Of a DNA stretch of 22,670 nucleotides, positions 22,312-22,670 are shown in pieces; position 1 is the stretch's first letter, and every line of letters begins with the position of its first letter. The position numbers and the translations under genes are program-made. The notes beneath the pieces were generated by a model. The model worked only from the letters and a program-made list of their open reading frames with translations. It made no database searches and had not been told where the DNA came from. The DNA comes from a virus: the IMG/VR virus record IMGVR_UViG_3300036832_000674, positions 1-22,670 of that record. The stretch is one strand, 5' to 3'.

Positions 22312-22670
22312 CTATATCTCACTTACTATTATATCCAACTTCTTTATCATAGCAGATTTTTCTTCTGAAGTTAAATTTTGATTGTCATAAATCAAATTTT
22401 GTAAATCACGTCTTGCTTGTGCTTCATCATTTTTATAAAAGATGTAAAACCAAGGATAAACGCGCTCAACTTCCATTATCATAGCCTGCATAACATCACG
22501 ATATTCTTTTTGCACCCTTAATGAGACACGTTTCCTAGTAAGATTAATGAAATTGCGCATATTGATAGTCATGCAGATATTGGTATGAATATTAGTTGGC
22601 AAAATACCACGTGCATCTTCTATAGCTGCGCCACTTTCCAATAGTTCCTTGTAACCTTCATCAATTTTAT
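22312..22670 (-). CDS. thyX: Flavin-dependent thymidylate synthase, C-terminal part (5' end outside window)
   Basis: The frame is open to the window edge at 22670 and ends at TAG 22312-22314; the Met at 22641 is a TTG inside the frame, not the start. About 119 residues are visible. They match the C-terminal half of ThyX: an LLESG...EDARGILP segment, then NICMTINMRNFINL with the N-x-R-x-x-x-x substrate/FAD-binding helix, and R.SLRVQKEYRDVMQAM. The sequence ends with a lysine-rich helix. ThyX makes dTMP from dUMP using methylene-tetrahydrofolate, FAD and NADPH. The N-terminal RHR signature would lie beyond the edge. Confidence 0.88.
   Translation of the reverse strand, partial: KIDEGYKELLESGAAIEDARGILPTNIHTNICMTINMRNFINLTRKRVSLRVQKEYRDVMQAMIMEVERVYPWFYIFYKNDEAQARRDLQNLIYDNQNLTSEEKSAMIKKLDIIVSEI

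Overview
The window is a piece of a large, AT-rich genome of a tailed phage (or a closely related prophage), most likely a contractile-tailed myophage. A baseplate J-like protein is followed by a tail-protein-I-type baseplate protein, fibre/spike proteins, a GH24 endolysin and a two-helix membrane protein. A sheath-like protein (DUF3383 type) lies nearby, and the other arm carries a replication and nucleotide-metabolism block with its own C-family DNA polymerase. The host cannot be named from the sequence. A Sec signal peptide, the lysozyme type and one promoter of the CTTG-N17-CTATG kind suggest a Gram-negative, perhaps alphaproteobacterial, host. Coding density is very high: the largest gap is about 194 bases, and many genes overlap as ATGA or TAATG, so most of the window is translationally coupled polycistrons. 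No tRNA, rRNA, CRISPR array or insertion sequence was seen.

Layout. (1) 1-8783, rightward: baseplate, adaptor, spike and fibre genes, two small genes, an exported beta-propeller-like protein, then endolysin, a repeat protein and a holin-like protein. (2) 8804-8826: a hairpin where the two arms converge. (3) 12696-8805, leftward: a small operon with two zinc-motif proteins, two coiled-coil proteins, a sheath-like protein and a second, leaderless copy of the beta-propeller-like family. It is probably driven by a sigma70-type promoter embedded in a perfect 12-bp inverted repeat at 12730-12769. (4) 14321-12891, leftward: five small coupled genes, one with a C-terminal domain that aligns without gaps to the type-B (R67/DfrB) dihydrofolate reductase core. 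(5) 15222-14395: a notably GC-richer gene with its own promoter and a strong terminator. (6) 22670-15345, leftward: ThyX (partial), HAD phosphatase, a small DUF6378-like protein, MazG-like pyrophosphohydrolase, an unknown protein, DnaQ-like exonuclease, DNA polymerase III alpha-like protein, an HTH-like protein and an SNF2-type helicase.

How the parts fit: the right part of the window remodels the nucleotide pool (thymidylate synthesis, NTP hydrolysis, possibly folate reduction) and copies DNA. The left part builds the distal tail and lyses the cell. The middle leftward operon looks like an accessory virion or host-interaction module. The observations most worth following are the DfrB-like domain, the pair of beta-propeller-like paralogues (one exported and cysteine-rich, one not) on opposite arms, the sheath-like protein interrupted by beta-rich inserts, the adaptor domain shared by two tail genes, and the promoter/palindrome region near 12.75 kb.
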